The position numbers and the translations under genes were made by a program. The notes under the pieces were generated by a model. The model was not told the DNA's origin and did not search any database. It worked only from the letters and a program-made list of their open reading frames with translations. A stretch of 64,000 bases of DNA, taken from positions 268,501-332,500 of the forward strand of contig JAVMKO010000042.1 of the NCBI GenBank assembly GCA_032164245.1, written 5' to 3'. Shown here in pieces: positions 1 to 11,142 of this stretch; positions within the stretch are counted from its first letter, which is position 1; every line of letters begins with the position of its first letter. The DNA comes from Sternotherus odoratus (taxonomy: Eukaryota; Chordata; Testudines; Kinosternidae).

Positions 1-2475
1 GGAGGGGAAGGGTACCAGGAGGGACTGGGGCGGAGGGGAAGGGTATCAGGAGGGACTGGGGCGGAGGGGAAGGGTACCAGGAGGGACTGGGGCGGAGGGG
101 AAGGGTACCAGGAGGGATTGGGGCGGAGGGGAAGGGTATCAGGAGGGACTGGGGCGGAGGGGAAGGGTACCAGGAGGGACTGGGGCGGAGGGGAAGGGTA
201 CCAGGAGGGACTGGGGCGGAGGGGAAGGGTACCAGGAGGGATTGGGGCGGAGGGGAAGGGTATCAGGAGGGACTGGGGCGGAGGGGAAGGGTACCAGGAG
301 GGACTGGGGCGGAGGGGAAGGGTACCAGGAGGGACTGGGGCGGAGGGGAAGGGTATCAGGAGGGACTGGGGCGGAGGGGAAGGGTACCAGGAGGGACTGG
401 GGCGGAGGGGAAGGGTACCAGGAGGGACTGGGGCGGAGGGGAAGGGTACCAGGAGGGACTGGGGCGGAGGGGAAGGGTATCAGGAGGGACTGGGGCGGAG
501 GGGAAGGGTACCAGGAGGGACTGGGGCGGAGGGGAAGGGTACCAGGAGGGACTGGGGCGGAGGGGAAGGGTATCAGGAGGGACTGGGGCGGAGGGGAAGG
601 GTATCAGGAGGGATTGGGGCGGAGGGGAAGGGTATCAGGAGGGACTGGGGCGGAGGGGAAGGGTACCAGGAGGGATTGGGGCGGAGGGGAAGGGTATCAG
701 GAGGGATTGGGGCGGAGGGGAAGGGTATCAGGAGGGACTGGGGCGGAGGGGAAGGGTACCAGGAGGGATTGGGGCGGAGGGGAAGGGTATCAGGAGGGAC
801 TGGGGCGGAGGGGAAGGGTACCAGGAGGGACTGGGGCGGAGGGGAAGGGTACCAGGAGGGACTGGGGCGGAGGGGAAGGGTACCAGGAGGGACTGGGGCG
901 GAGGGGAAGGGTATCAGGAGGGACTGGGGCGGAGGGGAAGGGTATCAGGAGGGACTGGGGCGGAGGGGAAGGGTATCAGGAGGGATTGGGGCGGAGGGGA
1001 AGGGTACCAGGAGGGATTGGGGCGGAGGGGAAGGGTATCAGGAGGGACTGGGGCGGAGGGGAAGGGTACCAGGAGGGACTGGGGCGGAGGGGAAGGGTAC
1101 CAGGAGGGATTGGGGCGGAGGGGAAGGGTACCAGGAGGGACTGGGGCGGAGGGGAAGGGTACCAGGAGGGACTGGGGCGGAGGGGAAGGGTACCAGGAGG
1201 GACTGGGGCGGAGGGGAAGGGTACCAGGAGGGATTGGGGCGGAGGGGAAGGGTATCAGGAGGGACTGGGGCGGAGGGGAAGGGTACCAGGAGGGATTGGG
1301 GCGGAGGGGAAGGGTATCAGGAGGGACTGGGGCGGAGGGGAAGGGTACCAGGAGGGATTGGGGCGGAGGGGAAGGGTACCAGGAGGGATTGGGGCGGAGG
1401 GGAAGGGTATCAGGAGGGATTGGGGCGGAGGGGAAGGGCACCAGGAGGGATTGGGGCGGAGGGGAAGGGTATCAGGAGGGACTGGGGCGGAGGGGAAGGG
1501 TACCAGGAGGGACTGGGGCGGAGGGGAAGGGTACCAGGAGGGACTGGGGCGGAGGGGAAGGGTACCAGGAGGGATTGGGGCGGAGGGGAAGGGTATCAGG
1601 AGGGACTGGGGCGGAGGGGAAGGGTACCAGGAGGGACTGGGGCGGAGGGGAAGGGTATCAGGAGGGACTGGGGCGGAGGGGAAGGGTACCAGGAGGGACT
1701 GGGGCGGAGGGGAAGGGTACCAGGAGGGATTGGGGCGGAGGGGAAGGGTATCAGGAGGGACTGGGGCGGAGGGGAAGGGTACCAGGAGGGACTGGGGCGG
1801 AGGGGAAGGGTACCAGGAGGGACTGGGGCGGAGGGGAAGGGTACCAGGAGGGATTGGGGCGGAGGGGAAGGGTATCAGGAGGGACTGGGGCGGAGGGGAA
1901 GGGTACCAGGAGGGACTGGGGCGGAGGGGAAGGGTACCAGGAGGGATTGGGGCGGAGGGGAAGGGTATCAGGAGGGACTGGGGCGGAGGGGAAGGGTACC
2001 AGGAGGGACTGGGGCGGAGGGGAAGGGTACCAGGAGGGACTGGGGCGGAGGGGAAGGGTACCAGGAGGGACTGGGGCGGAGGGGAAGGGTATCAGGAGGG
2101 ACTGGGGCGGAGGGGAAGGGTACCAGGAGGGACTGGGGCGGAGGGGAAGGGTACCAGGAGGGACTGGGGCGGAGGGGAAGGGTATCAGGAGGGACTGGGG
2201 CGGAGGGGAAGGGTATCAGGAGGGATTGGGGCGGAGGGGAAGGGTATCAGGAGGGACTGGGGCGGAGGGGAAGGGTACCAGGAGGGATTGGGGCGGAGGG
2301 GAAGGGTATCAGGAGGGATTGGGGCGGAGGGGAAGGGTATCAGGAGGGACTGGGGCGGAGGGGAAGGGTACCAGGAGGGATTGGGGCGGAGGGGAAGGGT
2401 ATCAGGAGGGACTGGGGCGGAGGGGAAGGGTACCAGGAGGGACTGGGGCGGAGGGGAAGGGTACCAGGAGGGGCT
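1..2475. repeat. 31-bp G-rich minisatellite, about 80 copies
   Basis: Near-perfect tandem array of a 31-bp unit containing GGGGCGGAGGGGAAGGGTA. It reaches the left edge, so its full length is unknown. Copies differ almost only at two sites: TACC/TATC and GGGACT/GGGATT. Because 31 is not a multiple of three and the unit has no stop, all three forward frames stay open for hundreds of codons and give the same 31-residue repeat; this is not a protein gene. By position it sits downstream of alpha-1 exon 2 of the minus-strand MHC class I gene, so it is probably intron 2. Confidence 0.95.
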
Positions 2476-3593
2476 AGGGACACAGCTCAATCCCGGTGCC
2501 TGGCCAGATGGCTCCAGCCCCGCACACCAGGGACCGAGCAGGAAGAACAGCTCTGGACACGTCTATCGATAGCGTGCAGAGGAACCCGCCTGACCTGGGG
2601 GCGCCAGCCGGGGACACGTGCTGGGTTCGGGCTGCCAGGAGTAAGGCAGCCCGGGAGCCTCTGCACATTGCAGGGGCTGATTCTCTGAATAACTCTCCAG
2701 CCCAAGCTGTTGTCAGACCCTCGCCCTGAGGAGTGGAGAGGAATCTGACCGGAGATAAACTCACTCTGGAAATGGGACAAAATGGACAATGAAGGAGCTT
2801 CTCCCCTGCTCTTGTGACTTGATTGCGTCTCATGATAGCGGGTGGTTTTATTAAATCCCCAGTTCCTGGACTCATGGGATTAGGGGAGAGTCTCAGCTCT
2901 CTTTTCTTACAGCAGTAACTTCTCATCCTTCTAGGAGCAGGGAAAACCCCAGAAATGTGTCTCCAAAGGCTCAAAGTAGAAGGCCAATAAAAATAATCTC
3001 CAATATTATCCACAAATACTCGTGACATTTAAGCCAAACTCAGGGTTTTGGGGCCTGACCGGAGATGTCTGAACATTTGAGGCTGTCGATATTGGGATTC
3101 CCCATCACTCGGTGTCTGGGAATTGAGACAGGACGTCTCAGAGCCCTGCTCTAGCTCTAGGGTCTGACAGCGTCACTGTCGTAGCGAGAGGAACAAACCC
3201 CTTCGTGCAGGAGTCGCTGGCTGTGATGCTCTGGCCTGAGCAACCAGGAGGTCGGACTAGCCGGGTCTGATGGGAACTTCTGACGTTCACAGCTCTGCCT
3301 GGGAAGTGATCACACATGGGGGTCAGGGGGTTCCCCAAAGGGTGGCAGAGGCAGAAATCTGGGGCGTTTGGGGAAGGACCAGCACGACAGTCCTGTTTTG
3401 GAGGGTGTCAAAAAATGTCTTTCGCATGGACCCTCCCCCCCGTGTCCCTCTGTCCCCCAAGTTCACACTGACTCCTGTGAGAAGATGGCCCCGCGGACCC
3501 CTCTGTACCCTGCCCCCGCTCACACTGACACCACCATCTCCCACCCCATCCCTGTATCCCCGCGGCCCTATGTCGGGCCGTGTCCGCACTCAC
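2476..3593 (-). other. Probable MHC class I intron 2, no exon seen
   Basis: Unique-looking DNA between the alpha-1 exon and the 31-bp array. I searched the minus strand for an alpha-2 domain (paired cysteines, GRDF-like motif) and found none, so exon 3 must lie left of the window. A short CR1-like relic may sit near 3240-3275. Nothing else recognisable. Confidence 0.5.
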
Positions 3594-3857
3594 CCTCGGT
3601 CTGGTTGTTGAGCTCACGCAGAGTGTTCAGACTCGCTCTGAACCAGGCCTCCAAGCGTCGGGCAAACCAGGTCATCTCGTCCCAAAACTCCGGGCCCTCG
3701 CTCTGTGCCATCCACACTGTGTAAGGCTCCGCCCTCTGTGTCTCACTGGTGTAGACGTAGGTGATCTGATCGTCCACGTACAACAGACGTCTGAACCAGG
3801 GCAGCCCTGGGCCGGGCTCCGATACCACCGTGTCCAACACGCGCCTGGAGTGCAGGC
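3594..3857 (-). CDS. MHC class I alpha-1 domain exon (exon 2)
   Basis: The alpha-1 domain forms half of the peptide-binding groove of the class I heavy chain. The exon is 264 nt, flanked by a CAG acceptor (3860-3858) and a GTGAGT donor (from 3593), and is phase 1 at both ends, as is normal for class I. It joins in frame to the leader exon at 8780. Class I hallmarks are visible: HS near the start, VSEPGPGLP, YVDDQ, SEGPEFWDE, LNTLRE and a closing NQT glycosylation site equivalent to Asn86. By alignment to human numbering, Tyr7, Tyr59 and Tyr84 are replaced by Val, Phe and Leu, and position 9 is Asp. Loss of these peptide-terminus contacts suggests a non-classical molecule or a decaying gene. 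Alpha-2 and later exons are outside the window. Confidence 0.9.
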
Positions 3858-4337
3858 CTGGGGCGGAGAGATTGGGAGGGAGGGAGTCAGACCCAACCAG
3901 ACGCTGCCAGGGAGCCCCTGGCAATACACGAGAGGTGGCGCCGGCCCTCAGGAGCGCTCCTGTGGGAGGAGACCTGGGGAAGGGCTCACAGCACGGCCTG
4001 AGCGGGTAGAAGGAGAAAGGGGGCAGGGCTGGAGGGGGAGTGGGAGGGGTGGGGAGGTACAGAGGGGCTGGAGCATGTGTGAGGAGTAGGGGAGCATATG
4101 GGGAGAGTGTATTGGGTTACAGGGGAGTTTGAGGAAGAAAAGGGGGCCCAGGAGGAGGGGCAGGGCTGAAGTGCCGTCTGGGGAAAAGGAAGGGGGTGTT
4201 ATGGAAGAGGGTTGGCAGGAGGACTGGGGGACAGGAGATGCAGGAACTGAAGCTGCGGAAGGCAAGGTAGGCAGGGGGACCTGTCCAAGCTACAGGTGGG
4301 AGCCAGGACACCAGCTGTGCTCTCAATTCATTATAAT
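3858..4337 (-). other. MHC class I intron 1, 3' part
   Basis: GC- and AG-rich intron sequence next to the alpha-1 exon acceptor. No coding exon or recognisable element seen. Confidence 0.6.
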
Positions 4338-4765
4338 CAGAACATAAGAACAGCCACACTGGGTCAGAGCAAAGGTCCATCTAGCTCAGTCTCCTGTTTT
4401 CCAACAGTGGCCGGTGCCAGGTGCCCCGGAGGGAATGAACAGGACAGCGAATCATCAAGTGATCCATCCCGTCGCCCATTCCCAGCTTCTGGCAAACAGA
4501 GGCTAGGGGCACATCCCAGCCCTGCCGGCTAATAGCCACTGATGGACCTAACCTCCATGAACTTATTTAGTTCTTATTTGAATCATGTTATAGTCTTGAC
4601 CTTCACAACATCCTCTGGAAAGAAGTTCCCCTGGTTGACGGTAGATTGTGTGGAGAAATACTTCCTTTGGTTTGTTTTAGACCTGCTGCCTATTCATTTC
4701 CTTGGGTGACCCCTTGTTCATGTGTTACGTGACGGGGTAAATAACACTTTTTCCTTACCAGTCAT
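4338..4765 (+). repeat. Turtle-type interspersed repeat, CR1-related
   Basis: Begins AACATAAGAACAGCCACACT and continues through GGTGCCCCGGAGGGAATGAA and a stretch resembling the CR1 tail (TTCCCCTGGTTGAC, AATACTTCCTTTGGTTTG). I recall this text as a very common turtle and crocodilian repeat. Family assignment needs a repeat library. Confidence 0.6.
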
Positions 4766-5130
4766 GATTTTGTCATGGAGATTTTTAGTAAAGTCCCGGA
4801 CAGGTCATGGGCAACAAGGAAAAGTTCACAAAAACCCATGACCCATCCGTGACTTTTACTAAAATATTCATGGCAAAATGGGGAGTTCAGCTGCGTGACC
4901 CACAGACACCTGCAGGGACAATGCAACTGCGGGTCACTCAGAGCTCCGGGGTCCCTCTGCCGTCCCCAGTAACTGGGAGTGACTGGTACCCCCACAGCTC
5001 ATGGAGGCCCCCCCACCACTCCCAGAGGGACCCCAGAGCTTCCAGCAGTCACGGGCGGAAGTGATGGGATTTGCTGGAAGTCACAGATCCCATTACTTCT
5101 GCAACCTCCGTGAAAAAACACAGCCCTAGT
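4766..5130. repeat. Degraded interspersed repeat
   Basis: Contains inverted stretches built on CATGACC/GTCATGG and ends in ACACAGCCCTAGT, a common terminus of turtle interspersed repeats. No coding capacity. Confidence 0.35.
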
Positions 5131-5204
5131 CCCCACCATCTACAGTCACCCAGGGGAACGCCCCCCCCCGGCTGCTCCCTGCCCTCAGCTCCCCCCTCCC
5201 GCCC

Positions 5205-8200
5205 CCTCCTCTGCTCCTCGGCCCGGCCGCCCGCCCCAGCTCCCCCCCCTCCCCTGCTCCTCGGCCCGGCCGCCCCCCCCCCAGCTCCCCCCTTCCCGCC
5301 CCCTCCTCTGCTCCTCGGCCCGGCCGCCCGCCCCAGCTCTCCCCCTTCCCGCCCCCTCCTCTGCTCCTCGGCCCGGCCGCCCGCCCCAGCTCCCCCCCTT
5401 CCCGCCCCCTCCTCTGCTCCTCGGCCCGGCCGCCCGCCCCAGCTCCCCCCCTTCCCGCCCCCTCCCTCTGCTCCTCGGCCCGGCCGCCCCCCCAGCTCCC
5501 CCCCTTCCCGCCCCCTCCTCTGCTCCTCGGCCCGGCCGCCCGCCCCAGCTCCCCCCCTTCCCGCCCCCTCCTCTGCTCCTCGGCCCGGCCGCCCGCCCCA
5601 GCTCCCCCCCTTCCCGCCCCCTCCTCTGCTCCTCGGCCCGGCCGCCCCCCCAGCTCCCCCCCTTCCCGCCCCCTCCTCTGCTCCTCGGCCCAACCGCCCC
5701 CCCAGCTCCCCCCTTCCCGCCCCCTCCTCTGCTCCTCGGCCCGGCCGCCCGCCCCAGCTCCCCCCCTTCCCGCCCCCTCCTCTGCTCCTCGGCCCGGCCG
5801 TCCCCCGAGCTCCCCCCTTCCCGCCCCCTCCTCTGCTCCTCGGCCCGGCCGCCCGCCCCAGCTCCCCCCCTTCCCGCCCCCTCCTCTGCTCCTCGGCCCG
5901 GCCGCCCGCCCCAGCTCCCCCCCTTCCCGCCCCCTCCTCTGCTCCTCGGCCCGGCCGCCCCCCCAGCTCCCCCCTTCCCGCCCCCTCCTCTGCTCCTCGG
6001 CCCGGCCGCCCCCCCAGCTCCCCCCCTTCCCGCCCCCTCCTCTGCTCCTCGGCCCGGCCGCCCGCCCCAGCTCCCCCCCTTCCCGCCCCCTCCTCTGCTC
6101 CTCGGCCCGGCCACCCCCCCAGCTCCCCCCCTTCCCGCCCCCTCCTCTGCCCGGCCGCCCGCCCCAGCTCCCCCCCTTCCCGCCCCCTCCCTCTGCTCCT
6201 CGGCCCGGCCGCCCGCCCCAGCTCCCCCCCTTCCCGCCCCCTCCCTCTGCTCCTCGGCCCGGCCGCCCGCCCCAGCTCCCCCCCTTCCCGCCCCCTCCTC
6301 TGCTCCTCGGCCCGGCCACCCCCCCAGCTCCCCCCCTTCCCGCCCCCTCCCTCTGCTCCTCGGCCCGGCCGCCCCCCCAGCTCCCCCCTTCCCGCCCCCT
6401 CCTCTGCTCCTCGGCCCGGCCGCCCGCCCCAGCTCCCCCCCTTCCCGCCCCCTCCCTCTGCTCCTCGGCCCGGCCGCCCGCCCCAGCTCCCCCCCTTCCC
6501 GCCCCCTCCTCTGCTCCTCGGCCCGGCCGCCCCCCCAGCTCCCCCCCTTCCCGCCCCCTCCTCTGCTCCTCGGCCCGGCCGCCCCCCCAGCTCCTCCCCT
6601 TCCCGCCCCCTCCTCTGCTCCTCAGCCCGGCCGCCCCCCCAGCTCCCCCCCTTCCCGCCCCCTCCTCTGCTCCTCTGCCCGGCCGCCCCCCCAGCTCCCC
6701 CCCTTCCCGCCCCCTCCCTCTGCTCCTCGGCCCGGCCGCCCGCCCCAGCTCCCCCCCTTCCCGCCCCCTCCTCTGCTCCTCGGCCCGGCCGCCCCCCAGC
6801 TCCCCCCTTCCCGCCCCCTCCTCTGCTCCTCGGCCCGGCCGCCCCCCCAGCTCCCCCCCTTCCCGCCCCCTCCCTCTGCTCCTCGGCCCGGCCGCCCCCC
6901 CAGCTCCCCCCCTTCCCGCCCCCTCCTCTGCTCCTCGGCCCGGCCGCCCGCCCCAGCTCCCCCCCTTCCCGCCCCCTCCTCTGCTCCTCGGCCCGGCCGC
7001 CCCCCCAGCTCCCCCCTTCCCGCCCCCCCAGCTCCCCCCTTCCCGCCCCCTCCTCTGCTCCTCGGCCCGGCCACCCCCCCAGCTCCCCCCCTTCCCGCCC
7101 CCTCCTCTGCCCGGCCGCCCGCCCCAGCTCCCCCCCTTCCCGCCCCCTCCCTCTGCTCCTCGGCCCGGCCGCCCCCCCAGCTCCCCCCTTCCCGCCCCCT
7201 CCTCTGCTCCTCGGCCCGGCCGCCCCCCCAGCTCCCCCCCTTCCCGCCCCCTCCTCTGCTCCTCGGCCCGGCCACCCCCCCAGCTCCCCCCCTTCCCGCC
7301 CCCTCCTCTGCTCCTCGGCCCGGCCGCCCGCCCCAGCTCCCCCCCTTCCCGCCCCCTCCTCTGCTCCTCGGCCCGGCCGCCCGCCCCAGCTCCCCCCCTT
7401 CCCGCCCCCTCCCTCTGCTCCTCGGCCCGGCCGCCCGCCCCAGCTCCCCCCCTTCCCGCCCCCTCCTCTGCTCCTCGGCCCGGCCACCCCCCCAGCTCCC
7501 CCCCTTCCCGCCCCCTCCTCTGCTCCTCGGCCCGGCCGCCCCCCCAGCTCCCCCCCTTCCCGCCCCCTCCTCTGCTCCTCGGCCCGGCCACCCCCCCAGC
7601 TCCCCCCCTTCCCGCCCCCTCCCTCTGCTCCTCGGCCCGGCCGCCCCCCCAGCTCCCCCCTTCCCGCCCCCTCCTCTGCTCCTCGGCCCGGCCGCCCGCC
7701 CCAGCTCCCCCCCTTCCCGCCCCCTCCCTCTGCTCCTCGGCCCGGCCGCCCGCCCCAGCTCCCCCCCTTCCCGCCCCCTCCTCTGCTCCTCGGCCCGGCC
7801 GCCCCCCCAGCTCCCCCCCTTCCCGCCCCCTCCCTCTGCTCCTCTGCCCGGCCGCCCCCCCAGCTCCCCCCCTTCCCGCCCCCTCCTCTGCTCCTCGGCC
7901 CGGCCGCCCGCCCAGCTCCCCCCCTTCCCGCCCCCTCCCTCTGCTCCTCGGCCCGGCCGCCCCCCCAGCTCCCCCCTTCCCGCCCCCTCCTCTGCTCCTC
8001 GGCCCGGCCGCCCGCCCCAGCTCCCCCCCTTCCCGCCCCCTCCCTCTGCTCCTCGGCCCGGCCGCCCCCCCAGCTCCCCCCTTCCCGCCCCCTCCTCTGC
8101 TCCTCGGCCCGGCCGCCCGCCCCAGCTCCCCCCCTTCCCGCCCCCTCCTCTGCTCCTCGGCCCGGCCGTCCCCCGAGCTCCCCCCTTCCCGCCCCCTCCT

Positions 8201-8745
8201 CTGCTCCTCGGCCCGGCCGCCCGCCCCAGCTCCCCCCCTTCCCGCCCCCTCCTCTGCTCCTCGGCCCGGCCGCCCCCCCAGCTCCCCCCCTTCCCGCCCC
8301 CTCCTCTGCTCCTCGGCCCGGCCGCCCCCCCAGCTCCCCCCCTTCCCGCCCCCTCCTCTGCTCCTCGGCCCGGCCGCCCGCCCCAGCTCCCCCCCTTCCC
8401 GCCCCCTCCTCTGCTCCTCGGCCCGGCCGCCCCCCCAGCTCCTCCCCTTCCCGCCCCCTCCCTCTGCTCCTCGGCCCGGCCGCCCCCCCAGCTCCCCCCT
8501 TCCCGCCCCCTCCTCTGCTCCTCGGCCCGGCCGCCCGCCCCAGCTCCCCCCTTCCCGCCCCCTCCTCTGCTCCTCGGCCCGGCCGCCCCCCCAGCTCCCC
8601 CCTTCCCGCCCCCTCCTCTGCTCCTCGGCCCGGCCGCCCCCCCAGCTCCCCCCTTCCCGCCCCCTCCTCTGCTCCTCGGCCCGGCCGCCCCCCCAGGTCC
8701 CCCCTTCCCGCCCCCTCCTCTGCTCCTCGGCCCGGCCGCCCGCGT
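5205..8745. repeat. Pyrimidine/GC-rich minisatellite of about 55 bp in MHC class I intron 1
   Basis: About 64 copies of a unit built from CTCCTCTGCTCCTCGGCCCG followed by GCCGCC(C/G)CCCAGCTCCCC and CTTCCCGCCC. Copies vary by small changes in C-run length and by GCCGCC/GCCACC. The array accounts for most of the nearly 5 kb first intron; class I first introns are usually a few hundred bp. Long proline/alanine- and glycine/arginine-rich frames on both strands are repeat artefacts. Confidence 0.95.
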
Positions 8746-8779
8746 CCTGCCCCCCCCCCCCCCCCCCCCCGCTACTCAC

Positions 8780-8840
8780 GGGCGTGGTCCCCCCGCAGCG
8801 CTACAGCCCCCAGCAGCAGCAGGCGCAGCGCCAGGGCCAT
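8780..8840 (-). CDS. MHC class I signal-peptide exon (exon 1)
   Basis: Encodes a short hydrophobic leader, Met-Ala-Leu-Ala-Leu-Arg then four Leu, ending Asp-His-Ala, which would direct the heavy chain into the ER. The exon is 61 nt from the ATG at 8840 to a GTGAGT donor (8779 downward), giving the phase 1 junction expected for class I and matching exon 2 at 3857. Four more ATG codons lie upstream in the same frame (8870, 8900, 8930, 8960) in a 30-bp tandem repeat; initiation there would add up to 40 Gly/Ala/Arg-rich residues. I favour the ATG at 8840 because the hydrophobic core starts there. A run of about 20 C lies just inside the intron. Confidence 0.85.
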
Positions 8841-8985
8841 CGCCCCGCCCCCTCCGCGCGCCAGGACCATCGCCCCGCCCCCTCCGCGCGCCAGGGCCAT
8901 CGCCCCGCCCCCTCCGCGCGCCAGGGCCATCGCCCCGCCCCCTCCGCGCGCCAGGGCCATCGCCCCGCCCCCTCCGCGCGCCAGG
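8831..8985 (-). repeat. 30-bp tandem repeat spanning the start codon
   Basis: About five copies of a 30-bp unit carrying CCATCGCCCCGCCCCCTCC (plus strand). Each complete copy includes an in-frame ATG-GCC/GTC-CTG on the minus strand, so the first codons and the preceding 5' UTR of the class I gene have been duplicated as a block. Confidence 0.9.
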
Positions 8986-9053
8986 ACCCGGCCAGGGCCC
9001 CGCTCTCGGCTCCGATCTCCGCTACTGACCGCGGGAACCTGCAGTCTGCGGGG

Positions 9054-9162
9054 ATTGGCTGAGAGGGGAACAACCCGCCAATAGGGACACTCGGTCCGTC
9101 TGCGTCACCGGTCGCTGGGCAGAACCCGCCTGGGCAAGTTTCCGAAGAGAAAGTGAAAGTCT
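9054..9162 (-). promoter_or_regulatory. MHC class I promoter: ISRE, X2/Y boxes and CCAAT
   Basis: On the minus strand, upstream to downstream: ISRE-like ACTTTCACTTTCTC within 9144-9162; an X2-type TGACGCA (9107-9101) preceded by X1-like sequence; an inverted CCAAT (ATTGG) Y box at 9082-9078, about 18 bp downstream; and a further CCAAT at 9058-9054. This order matches the ISRE then S-X-Y module of class I genes, bound by IRFs and by the RFX/CREB/NF-Y/NLRC5 enhanceosome. No TATA box is evident. About 215 bp separate it from the ATG at 8840. Confidence 0.75.
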
Positions 9163-9480
9163 GGGGGGGGGGGGGCGAGTTGGGCGCGGCGGACTCAGGA
9201 CCCGGCCTCGGGCTCCGCCTCGCTCCAGTCTCGTTCCCCGTGTTCCCGGCCTGGGGCGGACCCTGCGCAGGGGCTGGACTCGGGGTGCCCCCCCCCGCCT
9301 GGGAGGGGCTGGCGTTAGATGAGGGGGGGTCACAGGTTGGGTCAGGGGCTCCCGCCCCCCCCCCCGCCGTTCTAGCAGCGCCCCATGTTCCTCTATCTGA
9401 CCCCCCAGCCTGAGACCTTCCCCCCCCGGGACCCCCCCCCATGTCCGGGGGTTATTCTCGGGGGGGGGTCAATGTAACAC
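9163..9480. other. CpG-rich flank upstream of MHC class I
   Basis: GC-rich sequence with G and C homopolymer runs. No gene recognised. Confidence 0.5.
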
Positions 9481-9483
9481 CCG

Positions 9484-9936
9484 CCCGGCTCTGGGTCTGG
9501 TGTTCACACCCCCGGGGGGGGCTCTGGGTCTGGTGTTCACACCCCCGGGGGGGGCTCTGGGTCTGGTGTTCACACCCCCGGGGGGGGGCTCTGGGTCTGG
9601 TGTTCACACCCCGGGGGGGGGGCTCTGGGTCTGGTGTTTACACCCCGGGGGGGGCTCTGGGTCTGGTGTTCACACCCCCGGGGGGGGGCTCTGGGTCTGG
9701 TGTTCACACCCCGGGGGGGGCTCTGGGTCTGGTGTTCACACCCCCGGGGGGGGGCTCTGGGTCTGGTGTTCACACCCCCGGGGGGGGGCTCTGGGTCTGG
9801 TGTTCACACCCCGGGGGGGCTCTGGGTCTGGTGTTCACACCCCCGGGGGGGGGGCTCTGGGTCTGGTGTTCACACACCCAGGGGGGGGCTCTGGGTCTGG
9901 TGTTCACACCCCCGGGGGGTGGCTCTGGGTTTAACT
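9484..9936. repeat. Minisatellite of about 32 bp
   Basis: About 14 tandem copies of GGCTCTGGGTCTGGTGTTCA followed by CACCCCCGGGGGG. Copy length varies with the G run. Reading frames through it (Gly/Val/Trp/Cys repeats) are artefacts. Confidence 0.95.
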
Positions 9937-11142
9937 TGCCCTGAGTGCCAGGAGCCCGATGATTCCCGGGGGTGTCCAGAGCCCCACGGGGGGGAGGGAG
10001 GCTGAGACATGTGGCACCTCCTCGGTGGAGGGATCCGGGCTGGGACAGGCCCCTGGGGGAGGGGTGGCTGCCGGGTTCCCAACACTCAGGGCTCCGCTGA
10101 ATTTCAACCCCCTGGGGACGCTCCTGTGCAGGGCTCTGAAGTGCGAGTTTGGGGATTAGCTCCCAGCACTCACAGCCCGTCCACATTCGTGGTTTGAAGG
10201 GCTCAGACTTGCTGTGCTCGGGGGGGGGGGGTGATTTTTAACCCCCCTGACCAGCGAGTTAGAGCGTTTTAAAATGTCAGTGTAGCCAAACCCATACTGT
10301 TACGGGAAACCCTCCCTGTGAGAAAACCACCCTCACTCCCCGAGCACTCTCAGCCCATGGTGGGGGATGCTGACTGCCGTCCCTGCCCACAACAGCCCCC
10401 CACTGCTGGGAGCTGCCTGACCTGGCCCTGGGGCCCCACTCTTCTCCACTCCAAGTCCCAGGTGCCAATTTTGGCCCTGCGTAGGAAGGCTGCTCCCGCT
10501 CCCACAATGATCTGCTCCCACACAAATCTGTACATGCATATCATGGCCCCGGCCTTGTAAGTGCTGCTTGATCTGCGGCTGCTCAAATCCTAGGGGTTCA
10601 CTGAGCTGCAGCTAACCTGAGACACGGGACCAGCTTCAACCTGTCTGCCTGTGCGCTCAGCTTCACTGGGCAGGGAACCAAAGGCATCAAGTGGCCTTCC
10701 AGTGTCTGAGTGGAGACAACACCTGACAATGACAGGAAAGGGAGGTGAGACAAGGCAGGGGAGGTCATTCTACTATTGGAGCAGCTGTTGGTGGGGAGAA
10801 AGAGAAACAAAATGCCAGCATCTCTCTTTTCCTAGCAGTAGTTGGCCCATTATACAAGCTCTTCCCTGGTCTCTCTGATGGCCTGGATTTCTCGGCTACA
10901 ACTATAGGGCATGTAAGAAACTGAAGTGTTCTTGAAATCAGGTTACAGCTTTGTCTGGCCTCCACCTTTTCTAAGCCGGGTCGGTGAGTGGAGACTCAGA
11001 TCTTCTCTCTAGCCAAGTCCACAGGATCATATATAAGCCAGGAAGTTGCCATAATAGCTGGACCAGACCCCCCTTGACTCTGGCTCTGGACACCAACAGG
11101 AACCATTTGGCTCCCGGCACACAAGGCAACTTAAAAGCTAAA
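9937..11142. other. No gene recognised
   Basis: Mixed-composition intergenic DNA with a short G run at 10220. I see no convincing exon, tRNA or intact mobile element. Confidence 0.4.

Noticed and set aside
118..2688. An 856-codon plus-strand frame and similar long frames in other phases
   Set aside because: They are the 31-bp repeat read in three phases, all giving the same 31-residue pattern; no start context, splice sites or non-repeat domain.
5049..9084. Proline-rich and Gly/Arg-rich frames of 800-1,337 codons
   Set aside because: Both strands are open because the C-rich unit lacks stops; they overlap real class I exon 1 in the wrong frame or strand.
9441..10005. Gly/Trp/Val repeat proteins
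   Set aside because: Minisatellite translation in several phases; no supporting gene structure.
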